A stretch of DNA of 64,000 bases from Sorghum bicolor (taxonomy: Eukaryota; Streptophyta; Magnoliopsida; Poales; Poaceae): positions 23,552,501-23,616,500 of the forward strand of contig NC_012870.2 in assembly GCF_000003195.3 (NCBI RefSeq), read 5' to 3'. Position numbers and translations under genes: made by a program. The notes under the pieces were generated by a model, which was given only the letters and a program-made list of their open reading frames with translations, was not told where the DNA came from and did no database searches. Below, in pieces: positions 55,418 through 64,000 of this stretch. How positions within the stretch are numbered: the stretch's first letter is position 1; each line of letters opens with the position of its first letter.

Positions 55418-56011
55418 GAGATAAATGGTAACACATTTTACACAGTTGGCCAAGATAAAAGGAGCACCAACCAAAATAGTGGTGTACGCGTGGATGCCAC
55501 AGATCCAAATGGGAACAGACAAACATATTATGGACGCATAGAAGACATATGGGAACTAGTCTATGCAACTAATTTTAAAGTTCCTTTGTTCCGGTGCCAA
55601 TGGGTGAAGATGACCGGAGGTGGGGTAACAGTCGACAAGGAGTATGGGATGACAACCGTGGACCTTAACAATAGTGGGTTCAAAGACGAACCATTCGTCC
55701 TTGCTGCAGACGTGAGTCAGGTGTTCTATGTCAAAGATATGTCTACGAAACCAAAGAGAGGAAAAAATGATGACCACTCAATCATCAATGAGCCAAAGCG
55801 CCACATTATCCTTTCTGGGAAAAGAAACATTGTCGGAATTGAGGACAAGTCAGACATGTCAGGTGATTACGAAAGGGATGATCGAATTCCGCCCTTCATA
55901 GTCAACAAAGACCCAAGCATTCTGTTAAACAATGAGGATACTCCATGGTTACGGCAGGATCATAACCAAGGGTCATACGTCAAGAAGAAGTTCACTGTTG
56001 TGTCGGCTTGA
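55418..56011 (+). pseudogene. TNP2-like transposase, C-terminal part (DUF4216 type)
   Basis: Open from the LTR border: EINGNTFYTVGQDKRSTNQN, GVRVDATDPNGN, YYGRIEDIWELVY and VPLFRCQWVKM, ending KKKFTVVSA at 56011. These are the usual C-terminal blocks of plant TNP2 proteins, intact here. The exon is separated from the rest of the gene by Sirevirus 2 and a deletion, so it is not expressed as part of a transposase. Confidence 0.85.
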
Positions 56012-56990
56012 CTTTGTATGAAACTATATTTGAGAATTGTGAATTTTGATGTGTGTAACAAACTTTGTATTCATGACTTTGTATTCATGACTTTTCCAAT
56101 TGTTAGAGATCATCAAATGCAAAAATTGTCATGACTATATGTGTCAATTGTGGATTTTCAACTACACCTTTCCAAAACTTTCTCAAATGCAAAAATGGTC
56201 TATATATGAAATGTAGATTTTGATGACTGGAACAATATTGGTATTCATGACTTTTCCATTCGAGACCATCTAGGGTTCCGAAACCGCTGCGTGGCTATGA
56301 ATTCTCTGAAAATTCAAAATTTAGTGATTCAAACTTTTCCAAATGGAAAGTTGACCATTAGACAAAATGTGGAACTTGATGAGTGTAACAAACTTTGTTT
56401 TAATGACTTTTCCATTTGGGACCATGTAGGGTTCGGTCAAACGGTGTTCTTATAAAAACCAATGCTTTGACTTTGGTCAAACTTAATCAAATGGCACATT
56501 TGATGACTGCAAATGAAATAATTTTGAATATAAAGTTGTTAGAAAAACTTTTGAATACCAAGTTATTAGATCTAAACTTTTTATATACACAACTTTTTAT
56601 ATATTTTTATATGACAAATAGATTTTTTATTTGATGAAAACTATACCCTACTACCATTCCGAGTAATCAATAACAAAAATATAAAGTTTAACGTCAATAT
56701 GATGTGAAAATAGATTTCCAGTTGATTGGATATAGTTTTTGTAAATTTATTGGAATAATATATTTTTGCATTAACAAAATATTAAACATTTCTTACAAAA
56801 TTATTGCAAATTATAAAAATACAGAAAGATATTTAAGGTTAGAAATTTTCATGTGTACATTAAAAAAATTACAATATATGTCACTGTTTAAAAAATATTA
56901 TGCAAAATATTTAATTTACTATACAATTTATAATATAAACTGTATATATAAACACTTTAAAAACTCTAAACTAAAAAACAGGGCCTTTAG
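56012..56990 (+). other. 3' non-coding region of CACTA 2
   Basis: 56012-56480 contains imperfectly repeated short blocks (GTATTCATGACTTTTCCA, TGATG-GTGTAACAAACTTTG, ACCAT-TAGGGTTC), probably the transposase 3' UTR. 56500-56990 is AT-rich and has only low-complexity frames. Confidence 0.5.
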
Positions 56991-57240
56991 AACCGGCCCA
57001 TAGTGGGAACCGGTGCTAAAGGGCTGAAAATTTCAGGAGTCCGCCCTAGCGCGCGCAGGACCCTTTAGCACCGGTCCGTGGCTGGCACCGGTGCTAAAGG
57101 ATCCCTTTAGGATCCTTTAGCACCGGCTGGTAACACGAGCCGGTGCTAAAGGGTCACCCTTTCACACCGGCTCGTGTTACCAGCCGGTGTTAAAGACCTT
57201 TTAGCACCGGTTCCAGTCACGGACCGGTGCTAAAGGGTCC
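56990..57240. repeat. Second block of TTTAGCACCGG subterminal repeats
   Basis: Inverted units CCTTTAGCACCGGTCCGTG / GGCACCGGTGCTAAAGG and variants with CGGCTGGTAACACGAGCCG. Followed at once by TATATAAA (57245) and a TTCTTCGTCTTCGTC leader-like stretch, resembling the layout at the element's 5' end rather than a 3' terminus. Confidence 0.8.
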
Positions 57241-57600
57241 GACCCTATATAAACGCACAGACGTCCTGGATCTGAACAGTTTCTTCGTCTTCGTCGAGCA
57301 GAGCCCTTCGTCTTCGCCGCCGCCATTCGTCTGTGCCCGCGCGCCGCCGTCCGTCAAGCACCGCCGCGCCACCGTCTCCAGCGCCGCCGTCGACTACCGC
57401 GGCCGCGCGACCGTCCACCACCGCTGCTGCGGTCATCTACACCTCCAGCGCGCCGTCCACCATCGATCCGGCCCCCACGTATAGACTCCAAACCGACATG
57501 GATCCGCTGCTGTGTTTATATATATATAGTAGAGAAAATATGATTTTATATAGCTATATGAAACCATATATACATATCTGCTGCGTTTATATATAACTAT
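57241..57600 (+). other. Leader-like, GC-rich stretch after subterminal repeats
   Basis: TATATAAA, then CTTCGTC-rich and GCC-rich DNA. Open frames here are proline/serine/alanine-rich without a domain. This may be the first exon region of a fused CACTA relative. Confidence 0.35.
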
Positions 57601-58632
57601 GAAACCATATATATATATATATATATAATAAATGAAAATGCTATGAATAATTTTATGCGCCTAGCACTTTGGAAAATATGATTTTAGTGTTTTGTATATA
57701 TATATGATTCTAGTGTTTTCTATATATAATAATGAATGCTAGTATATTAAGTATATATATACACTAAAAAATAATGCATGCTAATATATTATTGTAGTAT
57801 TACTTTTTAGTATATTATTCTAGTATTATTTTTTAGTATATTATTTTAGTATGCATATAGTCTGTAACATATATTTTAATTTCTAATGTTTTGTATATAT
57901 TATTGTTTGTACTATTATAGTATTATTTTTTAGTATTATTTTTTAATATATTATTCTAGTATATTATTTGGCTTAAAAGACTTTTTAGTATATTATTCTA
58001 GTATATTATATATGAATTGTAGTGTTTTGTATATATTATTCTAGTATATTTGAATTGTAGTATATTATTCTAGTATATATATATTATTCTAGTATTACTT
58101 TCTAGTATATTATTCTAGTCTATTACTTGGCTTAATATATTCTAGTAGTGTTTACCCACCAAATTTATTCTAGTAGTGTTTTGTATAAATTATTGTTTTG
58201 TACTATATTATTCTAGTATTGTTTTTTAGTATATTATTCTAGTGTATTACTTGGCTTAAAAGATTCTAGTATTATTTTTAGAGCACTCCAACACTTTCAT
58301 TTGTAGTAGTACTAGTAGTAGTATATATGTCTCTAATATATATATTCTAGTAGTGTTTAGCCACCAAATTTATTCTAGTAGGGTTTTGTATATATTATTG
58401 TTTGTACTATATTATTCTAGTATTGTTTTTTATTCTAATGTATTACTTGGCTTAAAAGATTCTAGTATTATTTTTAGAGCACTCCAACACTTTCATTTGT
58501 AGTAGTACTAGTAGTAGTATATAAGTCTCTAATATATATTCTAGTAGTGTTTACCCACCAAATTTATTGTAGTAGTGTTCTGTATATATTATTGTTTGTA
58601 CTATTATTCTAGTATTGTTTTTAGTATATTAT
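57601..58632. repeat. AT-rich degenerate repeats (TATTATTCTAGTAT type)
   Basis: Many copies of short blocks such as TTTTTAGTATATTATTCTAG, and a longer repetition of about 175 bp (AGAGCACTCCAACACTTTCA at 58280 and 58477, CCACCAAATTTATTCTAGTA at 58157 and 58361). No coding. Confidence 0.7.
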
Positions 58633-59766
58633 TGTCGGCGTCTAGACTCGTGGTCAAGACACCAACAAGTATAAGTCTGCGTGACTACCCAAACTTGGAT
58701 GGTGATGCAAGTGAGACACAGAGGATTTATACTGGTTCGGGCCAAGAATGCCCTACGTCCAGTGCGATTGGGGGTTCTGTATAACCTTGCACCCAAAGGT
58801 GCTTGTAGTAGGGGGTACAAGCAGGTTGCGAGAGAGGGCTAAGTCCCAGGTCTCGACTTGGTGGTGGACAGAGTGCAGATTGCTGCTCTGTGAAAGAGTG
58901 TTGTGTGCGCGTGTGTGAACCTGATCCTATTTGTGAGCCCCGGCTCCCCTTTTATAGCCTCAAGGGGAGACAGGGATTTACATGGGTAGATTTCCCTCAG
59001 TGGAAGAGTTACAACCCTGACCCTGTTGAAGCCTGTCCGTCTTGTCCTTGAGGGATGGTCGCTCCTGTGGAGGTTTACCGAGCCCTGTAGGAGTCATGGG
59101 GGTCGGATCGCCGGTGCTGCTGCATATCGCGTCAATAGTGGGAAGAGGCGTCAAATAGTGGTGCTGATTAACCTCCCCCATTCCCTTTCTACTGTGAGGC
59201 GGTACGCCACAGTAAAAGAGGTAAGGTCGCACAGTGAAAGAGGTGAGGCTGCAGTGCTCGGGGTGGTTGGAACAGTTGTCGCCTTGCCCTGCCGCAGTAT
59301 GGGAGTTATCGCGTCTGTCATGTCGTGGGTACGGGCGCCGTGCGGTGGAAGTCTTGCTGCCCAGGTGGAGTGGGGTCCGGCGCCCGAGCCTGGACGGGGT
59401 CGGGCGAGACGGAGCTGGCGTCCGAGACCCTGAGGGGTCGGGCGAGACGGAGCTTGCGTCCGAGACCCTGAGGGGTCGGACGAGTCGGAACTTGCGTCCG
59501 AGGCCCTGAGGGGTCGGGCGAGTCGGAACTCGCGTCCGAGGCCCTGAGGGGTCGGGCGAGTCGGAACTTGCGTCCGAGGCCCTGAGGGGTCGGGCAAGTC
59601 GGAACTCGCGTCCGAGGCCCTGAGGGGTCGGGCGAGTCGGAACTCGCGTCCGAGGCCCCGAGGCGAGTTGAAGGAGCTGGGGCCCGTACCCCGGTGATTG
59701 TGGTTAGTATGTTTTTTGCGTTTTTTATTGCTCTGGTTTGGGTATCCCTTATTATGGTACCCAACA
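58633..59766 (-). repeat. 3' LTR of the Tat-type gypsy element
   Basis: 1134 bp. TATA box on the minus strand (GGCTATAAAAGGGG, plus 58948-58961) supports minus orientation. Contains a 38-bp tandem repeat. Confidence 0.82.
59398..59663. repeat. 38-bp tandem repeat, seven copies, in gypsy LTR
   Basis: Copies start at 59398, 59436, 59474, 59512, 59550, 59588 and 59626; unit GGTCGGGCGAGTCGGAACTC followed by GCGTCCGAGGCCCTGAGG. Because 38 is not a multiple of three, long frames across it cycle through all phases and are artefacts. Confidence 0.95.
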
Positions 59767-59781
59767 GTAGCCCCCGAGCCT
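59767..59781 (-). other. Polypurine tract of the Tat-type element
   Basis: On the minus strand AGGCTCGGGGGCTAC immediately precedes the LTR start TGTTGGG. Confidence 0.75.
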
Positions 59782-60960
59782 CTGAAGTGGTGGGTTCGCC
59801 TCTTTAGAGGTTCTTTCCGGGGACTGCTTTGTTAATTGAGAGCTTTTTACTATTCTCTGGAGGGTAAGCGCGAGCGCACCCGCCGGGTGTAGCCCCCGAG
59901 CCTTTTGGAGGAATGGTGTTATTCCTTCAAAGGCTTTTACCCCTTGACAGCTATAGTGTTTTAAGGGATAGGTTGCGTGTTCTTTACACGTAGTGCCTGT
60001 TCCCATGGTGCGAGGAAGCCCCCGAGCCCTTTCCCAGCAAGGGTCGATCAGGTTCTTTCTCGTCTTGTAATTACGTCCCTCGTTCTTCCTTTCGCTCGGA
60101 GGAGGGGTGGGTCGTGCCGTACTACCCTCGATGGGCGAGTGATGACGCTTCCCGGGAGCTGCAGGCGGGTAGATACAAGTGGATGTCCGAGTCCCATTCG
60201 ATAGGGGTCGGCTAGTGGCCTTATGGGCACATCTCAAAAAGTACCCGAGGGCAGTCACGGTGGATGTCGGAACCGTTCGTTAGGTTCCGAGGGCTCGATG
60301 CCTCCCTCGATGGCATCCCACTCGCGTGACACCCGCATGGGTCTCGGATATGACTTGTAAAGATGCGCCGACTCCCTGTGGGGCTCGGACCTTGGCCTCT
60401 ATTGTGCTCATCTTCAGTCATCCCTCGCTCCGTCATCCTGAGGCGACTGTTCGAACCTGTGTCGCAGGTCAGTCTCGCAACCTCTGGAACGTAGGTGGCC
60501 ATGGCCTGGGGATTTTGGGCCTTGAAAGGCTTTCTTCAGACTCGTTCTGTAGTGTCGGGGTCGGGCGATACGGAATCTGCGCCCGACGGGAAACCGCCTT
60601 GCAACTTTAGCTCGGGGTTTTGATGAGGTCGGGCGAGACGGAATCTCGCGCCCGACGGAGACTTTCCTGCGACGCTTGGTCAGCGGGGGGTCGGGCGCCG
60701 TGTCCTCTAGAAGGATCCGTCCTGACATAACTTTTCAGGGCGCTTCTTTTGAGGCGCGGCGCGTGGGGACTCGAAGCGGCCGTGCCGTCTCGCCCCGGCC
60801 GGATGGGACGTTTCGCCTGCAAAATTAATGCGCGCGTGCGGCGGGCGCGGGAATCGGAGGGAGTTGGCGCTTCGAATTTTTCACCTGATGGGGAGTGGGC
60901 GACGGTTGCTCTCTCTCCTGCTTGGCCTTCCTCGTAGGGGTGTGGTCGTGGCTCGCCCCT
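59782..60960. other. Non-coding interior between polypurine tract and antisense gene
   Basis: GC-rich; contains two copies of a GGTCGGGCGA-ACGGAATCT motif (60558 and 60630) related to the LTR tandem repeat. Open frames on both strands overlap and have no domain. The final part is the presumed promoter of the plus-strand gene. Confidence 0.5.
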
Positions 60961-60961
60961 T

Positions 60962-60969
60962 CTATAAAA
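60962..60969 (+). promoter_or_regulatory. TATA box of the antisense accessory gene
   Basis: CTATAAAA within CCCCTTCTATAAAAGCGGCC, 134 bases before the ATG at 61096. The stretch between is pyrimidine-rich and leader-like (TCTTTCCTCTCGCTCC). It points away from the LTR promoter. Confidence 0.65.
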
Positions 60970-61095
60970 GCGGCCGTTGGGGGCTTGGTTTCTTTCCTCT
61001 CGCTCCTGCGCCACAAAGCCCTTGCCTCCTGTCCTTTCCTCCGCCGCCATCTCCCCCACTTCCGCTGCGCAGACACTCCTCTTCCTCCCAAAGCC

Positions 61096-64000
61096 ATGGC
61101 CGGCGTTGAGGCGTGGCCGCCCTGCAACGTGACCAAGTCCGCGATGGAGGCGCGCGTGAGGGCCGGGATTCTCCGTCCTCTCAAGGATGTTGAGTTCCCG
61201 GAGTGGATCGTTCCCTCAGCGAACGACAGGGAGCCAAACCCACCACCGGGCTATGTGGTTTGCTTCCTGTCGTTCCTAGACCGGGGGTTCGGGATTCCGG
61301 CCGGCCGCTTGATCAGGGCGATCCTCCACTACTACGAGGTGGAGCTACACAACCTGAATCCCAACTCGGTGATGCAGGCCGCCGTCTTCGCCTCGGTTTG
61401 TGAGGGATTTCTAGGGGTTCCAGTCAATTGGAATCTCTGGCTTCACCTCTTCAAGGCGGAGATGGCGGCCCGCTACGTGGGGAAGGAGAAGTTCCCCCTG
61501 CGAGCCGGCGGCTGCACGCTGCAGCTTCGTCAGCAACGGGCCGGGCTGTATATCTGGAGCTCGATGCCTTCGTCAAACCGGGGGTGGCAGAGCGGGTGGT
61601 TCTACCTCCGGAACGACGGCGGTCTGCTACCGAAGTACACCGGGAAGATGGTGACGGAGGTTCCTATGAAGTGGGCGTGGGGTGCTCCGGCCGAGTAGCA
61701 GAAGAGGCTCGCCCCGCTTCTTGCGGGGCTTCAGAAGTTGCGAGATGCCGAAGTCACCGCGGCCACGGTGGCAATCGCCTTCCACAAGAGGAGTTTGCTT
61801 TCGCTGGCGCAGCGCCGGGTGCCCATGTTCGAGATGACCCGGGGCGTCCCCTGGGCAGGGACGAGGATGTTAGCCGAGCCGATATCGGCTTCGGACATCA
61901 CCGCCCGGGTGGAGAGGACGACTCACTCGGATATGAAGAATTCCCGGGTGGTTCCGATGCGCCCTGAGAAGGGTTATATTATCTGGTAAGTGTGGATATT
62001 CGCGCTTTCTTCTCTTTTTCTTTCTGCGTTTTTCTTGATCCCTGATTGTTTGCAGAGGATGGGAGTCGTCAAGGATTCCCCGCCCCCTGTCCCGGAGGAC
62101 AAGGAGATCCGGGCCAAGAATCGGGCCCGGAACGAGGAGCAAAAGAAGGCCAAGGAGGACAAGAAGGCCAAGGCAGCGCGGAAAGCGCAGCGGCGGGAGA
62201 TCTCCGCCAAGAATCATCGTGAAACCGAGAAGGCGAGGGTCGCCCCGCCCCCCTCTCCCGAGACTTCGGTCTCGGAGATAGAGGGCGGGGGCGGCGACGT
62301 CGACTGGCTTGACGAGCTGATGGAGGAGGACGACGCAGTCCCTCCTGCCGGGGGGATCGAGGCCCCGGAGGGGTCAATGGCCCGAGGTGGGTCGGAGGCC
62401 CCCGAGGGGACCCAGGCGCCGGGGGGCGGACAGTCCGTCCCCCACATCATTGTGGATGACGAGGACAGCGCCCCTCGTGAGGATTCAGCCCCCGTGGGCC
62501 CTCAAGAGGGGGAGAAGGCGTCGGGGGCCGAGCCCGAGGAGCCACCTCAGCCGGTAGTGCCGGAGAGTCTGGCCGAGCCGTCCCCATCGTCCGGGGCGGG
62601 TACCGGTGCCCTGGTGGGGGCGTCGCAGGCCGAGACCACCATGGTGCCCCCTACGCCGTCGGCAGGCGAGGCGGGGGTCCGACCGACGGCCCCTAGCGCC
62701 GCGGGAGACCCCCAAGGAGCTCCGAGCTCTCATAAGAAGTCTGCTCCCCGAGCGAGGTACATATAGGATTTCTGATCCTTCTGTTGATTTTTTGTTTTTC
62801 TCTTTCTTCTAACCTAGTGTTATTCCCCCAGCCGTAAGCAAAAGGCGCCTTCGGTGGCGCTGGCCCCCCTGAAGGCTGTGAAGAGGGGGGCTCAGTTGAC
62901 TCCCGAGTCGGCTAGGCCCGTGTCACCGCCGCCTCCGGGCTACGAGGAGGGAGGGCGCCACCAGGGGCAAGACACGGGGGCGCCGAAGCCCCAAGGACCA
63001 GAGGAGACGGCCCTTGCCTCCGGGGCTGTGCCTCCCCCGGAGGATGCTGATCTGGGAGGTGCGGTCCGACCCGCACACACTGAGGAAGGCCGAGCTATCG
63101 TGGCGTCCAGCGCGGTGCCCGAGGCCCCCACGGCGGGAAGGGAGGAAGATGCCGGATGGGGCAAGAGCCCCGTAATCTGGCCCAACCTCGGCGATGCCGA
63201 GGGGGGAGCCAGATTCATTCTGGATGACCCATCAGAGAATTACCTCTGGCAGGGTCTGGACGCGTGTGTGCGTGCCGGTGTCGAGGCCCTCAACCGAGCT
63301 TCTCAGCTCGTGGCCCGTGATATGTACAATCTGGCTCAGGTAAGATTTTTACCCGTGTTGTGAAGTAGTTCTGTCCTTGCCTTGCGATACTAACTCCCTG
63401 TGTGACTTCCGATCTTGTAGGCGCTCAAGGCCACCTCCCTGGAGAAGTCAGTATTTCTCCATCGGGAAAGGGATGCTTGGGCGTCCTTTGAGAACGAGAG
63501 GGCCGCCAGGGAGGCGGCTGAGGGAGAGCTCGTGAAGGAGTGCGAGATTTCTGCCGAGCTTCGGCAGAAGTGCTCGGCACTGGCCACCGAGGCTCGGGAG
63601 GCCCGGGACAAGGTCGCCCCCCTGGAGGAGAGAATTGGGGTCCTTGCCCAGGAATCCGAGGTGCACAAGGCGGCGGCTGAGGGGTACAAGGGTGAGGTTG
63701 CTCGGCTTGAAGCTTTGCTCACCGAAAAAGACCTTGCCTTGAACCAAGCTCAGACCGACCTAGCCGGGCCTCTGAGCCAGGTGGCCTGCTGGCATCAGAG
63801 CTCGGCGGAGCATGAGAAGCGTGCCGAGGGTAAGACTTGCGCCCTTTACCTTGGACTCCTTTATACTTTTGAGAATTGGAGAGGAAGGTGGTCGAGATGA
63901 CCTCTACTGCCGAGGCCCTGCAAAAGTCCCTTGACGCCGAGGCTTCAGACCGCTCGGCTCTTGAAGCCGTGGTCACCTCGGCGTGTGAGGGGCTCGGGGT
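61096..64000 (+). pseudogene. PF04195-type 'putative gypsy type transposon' gene, five exons, one in-frame stop, 3' end beyond window
   Basis: ATG at 61096 in a strong context (AAAGCCATGGCC). Exons 61096-61985, 62058-62756, 62832-63339, 63421-63829 and 63874 to beyond the window join in a single consistent frame through GT-AG introns (GTAAGT, GTACAT, GTAAGA, GTAAGA donors). Exon 1 encodes the family domain (LKDVEFPEWIVPSANDREPN, PPGYVVCFLSFLDRGFGIPA, LHYYEVELHNLNPNSVMQAA, FLGVPVNWNLWLHLFKAEM). Exon 2 starts with a Lys/Glu/Ala-rich helix, then is acidic and Pro/Gly-rich. Exons 4-5 are Glu/Ala-rich coiled coil. A TAG at 61696-61698 (probably from CAG) interrupts exon 1. About 877 codons are visible. 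The gene is antisense to the host gypsy element and has its own TATA box. Function unknown; readthrough is possible but not shown. Confidence 0.75.

Larger units (their letters stand above)
39184..57240 (+). mobile_element. CACTA (En/Spm) transposon 2, split by Sirevirus 2; 3' terminus not found
   Basis: Begins CACTACTACAGAATGAGGCA at 39184. It continues with subterminal repeats (39245-39510), a GRF zinc-finger gene (40014-40527) and a TNP2 gene (40614-42900 and 55418-56011), interrupted by Sirevirus 2. Repetitive 3' non-coding DNA follows, then a second block of subterminal repeats (56990-57240). The inverted terminus that should end TTCTGTAGTAGTG was not found after that block, so the 3' end is missing, mutated or replaced. 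The end coordinate is therefore the last recognisable repeat. Confidence 0.8.
58633..64000 (-). mobile_element. Tat-type Ty3/gypsy retrotransposon, 3' part, minus orientation
   Basis: The LTR at 58633-59766 reads on the minus strand TGTTGGGTACCATAATAAGG...GACGCCGACA, a common grass gypsy LTR start and end. Next to it the minus strand has the polypurine tract AGGCTCGGGGGCTAC, so this is the 3' LTR and the element extends past the window end. The interior carries a plus-strand gene, antisense to the element. Antisense accessory genes near the 3' LTR are known from Tat-lineage elements. The pol genes are not in the window. The target duplication cannot be tested. Confidence 0.8.

Noticed and set aside
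59151..59764. Two 148-codon minus-strand frames with ASDASSDSPDPSGPRTQ-like repeats
   Set aside because: They are translations of the 38-bp tandem repeat in the LTR; the same peptide appears in several frames.
59752..61184. Several minus-strand open frames next to and antisense to the PF04195-type gene
   Set aside because: No domain or codon signature; they overlap each other and the promoter and first exon of the plus-strand gene.

Overview
The window is nuclear DNA of a grass, most likely a panicoid such as sorghum, sugarcane or a close relative. The evidence is GT-AG introns, dense nested transposons, CACTA elements with subterminal repeats of the 'TTTAGTCCCGGTT' and 'TTTAGCACCGGTT' types, Sirevirus-type Ty1/copia elements with CACCGGAC palindromes, Tat-type Ty3/gypsy elements and many Tourist-like MITEs beginning GGCCTTGTTTAG. 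No bacterial-style operon, CRISPR array or rRNA gene is visible. Species assignment is inference.

Layout. 1-3326: end of a minus-strand CACTA element with a decayed TNP2 transposase; its terminal CACTA lies inside the 3' part of a DIM1/YLS8-like pseudogene (3327-3644). 3966-7375: the best candidate host gene, a minus-strand, multi-exon gene with a telobox-type MYB domain, carrying MITEs in introns and an internal 90-bp duplication. 7477-8323: MITEs. 8581-11042: a short minus-oriented gypsy element with 0.4-kb LTRs. 11045-18673: intergenic DNA with a weak MYB-like relic, a local duplication and several MITEs.

18674-32625 is a nested stack: an old Sirevirus LTR was hit by a MITE and by a TIR transposon (19129-31629, 8-bp target duplication GATCAAGA); the TIR transposon was hit by an almost complete Sirevirus (20559-30941, 5-bp duplication CACGG). 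The TIR element also holds a long inverted repeat (19480-20430).

34101-36846 is a Helitron with captured exon-like pieces. Its borders are confirmed by a diverged duplicate of the flanks at 37894-38943 that lacks it. The duplicate in turn carries two back-to-back MITEs that the first copy lacks.

39184-57240 is a second CACTA element (plus strand) with a GRF zinc-finger gene and a broken TNP2 gene. A second Sirevirus (42901-55417, minus) sits inside the transposase. A deletion at its left edge removed part of its 3' LTR and the middle of the transposase. This Sirevirus has an intact gag, a nearly open pol, and an extra env-position gene that has its own upstream CACCGGAC array, a leader and an intron.

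58633-64000: the 3' LTR and part of the interior of a minus-oriented Tat-type gypsy element. It carries, antisense to itself, a five-exon plus-strand gene of the 'putative gypsy type transposon' family (PF04195 type) with its own TATA box. The parts act as separate selfish elements rather than as one pathway; the host contribution is limited to the MYB gene, the DIM1 relic and fragments.
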